Source: Candidatus Sumerlaeota bacterium
GTDB taxonomy: Bacteria > Sumerlaeota > Sumerlaeia > JADFCT01
DNA: 42,040 nt
NCBI GenBank assembly: GCA_026398575.1
Contig: JAPLSP010000037.1
Span: 1-42,040, forward strand
Direction: 5' to 3'
Of this stretch, positions 41,853 through 42,040 are shown in pieces. The stretch's first letter is position 1. Every line of letters begins with the position of its first letter. The notes beneath the pieces are model-generated. The model worked only from the letters and a program-made list of their open reading frames with translations, had not been told where the DNA came from and made no database searches. The position numbers were made by a program, and so were the translations under genes.

Positions 41853-42040
41853 GGGGCGCGTGATTCCTCTCTGCCAGCATATCCACCGCTGTTATTTTTC
41901 AATATCCCGCCGCCGCGCAAGAAAATAAAGCCCCGTATTGGCGGGTGCGCCTCGTGGCGTAGCTGCTTTCTAGGCGTAAATTTTCGATCACCAGGCAATA
42001 AACGACGCGCGCTATCCAGATTGGCGCCGAATGGTAGGCC

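Overview
The window is about 42 kb of bacterial chromosome from a Gram-negative-like organism. The gene content suggests a member of, or a neighbour to, the Planctomycetes/Verrucomicrobia/Lentisphaerae group. Indications are a hydrazine-synthase-alpha-like multidomain haem protein, a DUF4838 protein, a xylose-isomerase-like TIM barrel protein, very large secreted beta-helix proteins, and many short palindromic repeats between genes. This is inference: no rRNA, tRNA or universal marker gene is present.

Layout. (1) Positions 1-7190 form a restriction-modification and mobile-debris island. It holds the tail of one N6-adenine methylase, a 113-bp MITE-like element, a two-TM protein gene flanked by inverted repeats, a complete 1256-residue methylase/nuclease, a DUF2283 protein, and the orphaned tail of an ATP-binding regulator-type gene. 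(2) 7259-10830 (+) encodes a secreted hydrolase-like protein and a PAS-GAF-histidine kinase-receiver hybrid. (3) 17560-10874 (-) is a tight five-gene operon: a small membrane protein, a PTS EIIA domain fused to an opine-type dehydrogenase, a B12-binding single-chain mutase-like protein, an asparagine-synthase-like protein that has lost its glutaminase cysteine, and an NhaD/CitM-like transporter. It is the best candidate for an undescribed pathway. (4) 17843-20814 (+) encodes a hypothetical protein, a secreted alpha/beta hydrolase and a lipoprotein-like protein. (5) 24810-20943 (-) encodes the HzsA-like di-haem protein, overlapping an Rnl5-type RNA ligase gene. (6) 24923-26914 (+) is an A+T-rich AbiE-like toxin-antitoxin pair. 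(7) 26992-33014 (+) encodes a TIM-barrel isomerase/epimerase and a 1655-residue secreted protein. (8) 33015-33568 is a gene-free block of hairpin repeats. (9) 35671-33569 (-) is the DUF4838 protein. (10) 41852-35790 (-) carries three tandem paralogous membrane proteins, then a small protein, an XRE regulator and a four-TM protein.

How the genes may work together. In region 3 the chemistry is suggestive. A glutamate-mutase-like enzyme would rearrange an amino-acid carbon skeleton. An opine dehydrogenase would act on an amino acid plus a 2-oxo acid. A cysteine-less AsnB homologue would adenylate a carboxylate and join it to ammonia or an amine. The transporter could move ions or product, and the EIIA domain could couple the pathway to PTS phosphorylation. 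The substrate cannot be read from the sequence. Elsewhere the window mixes defence (restriction-modification, AbiE), carbohydrate or polymer breakdown and cell-surface proteins, with repeat families concentrated at gene boundaries.
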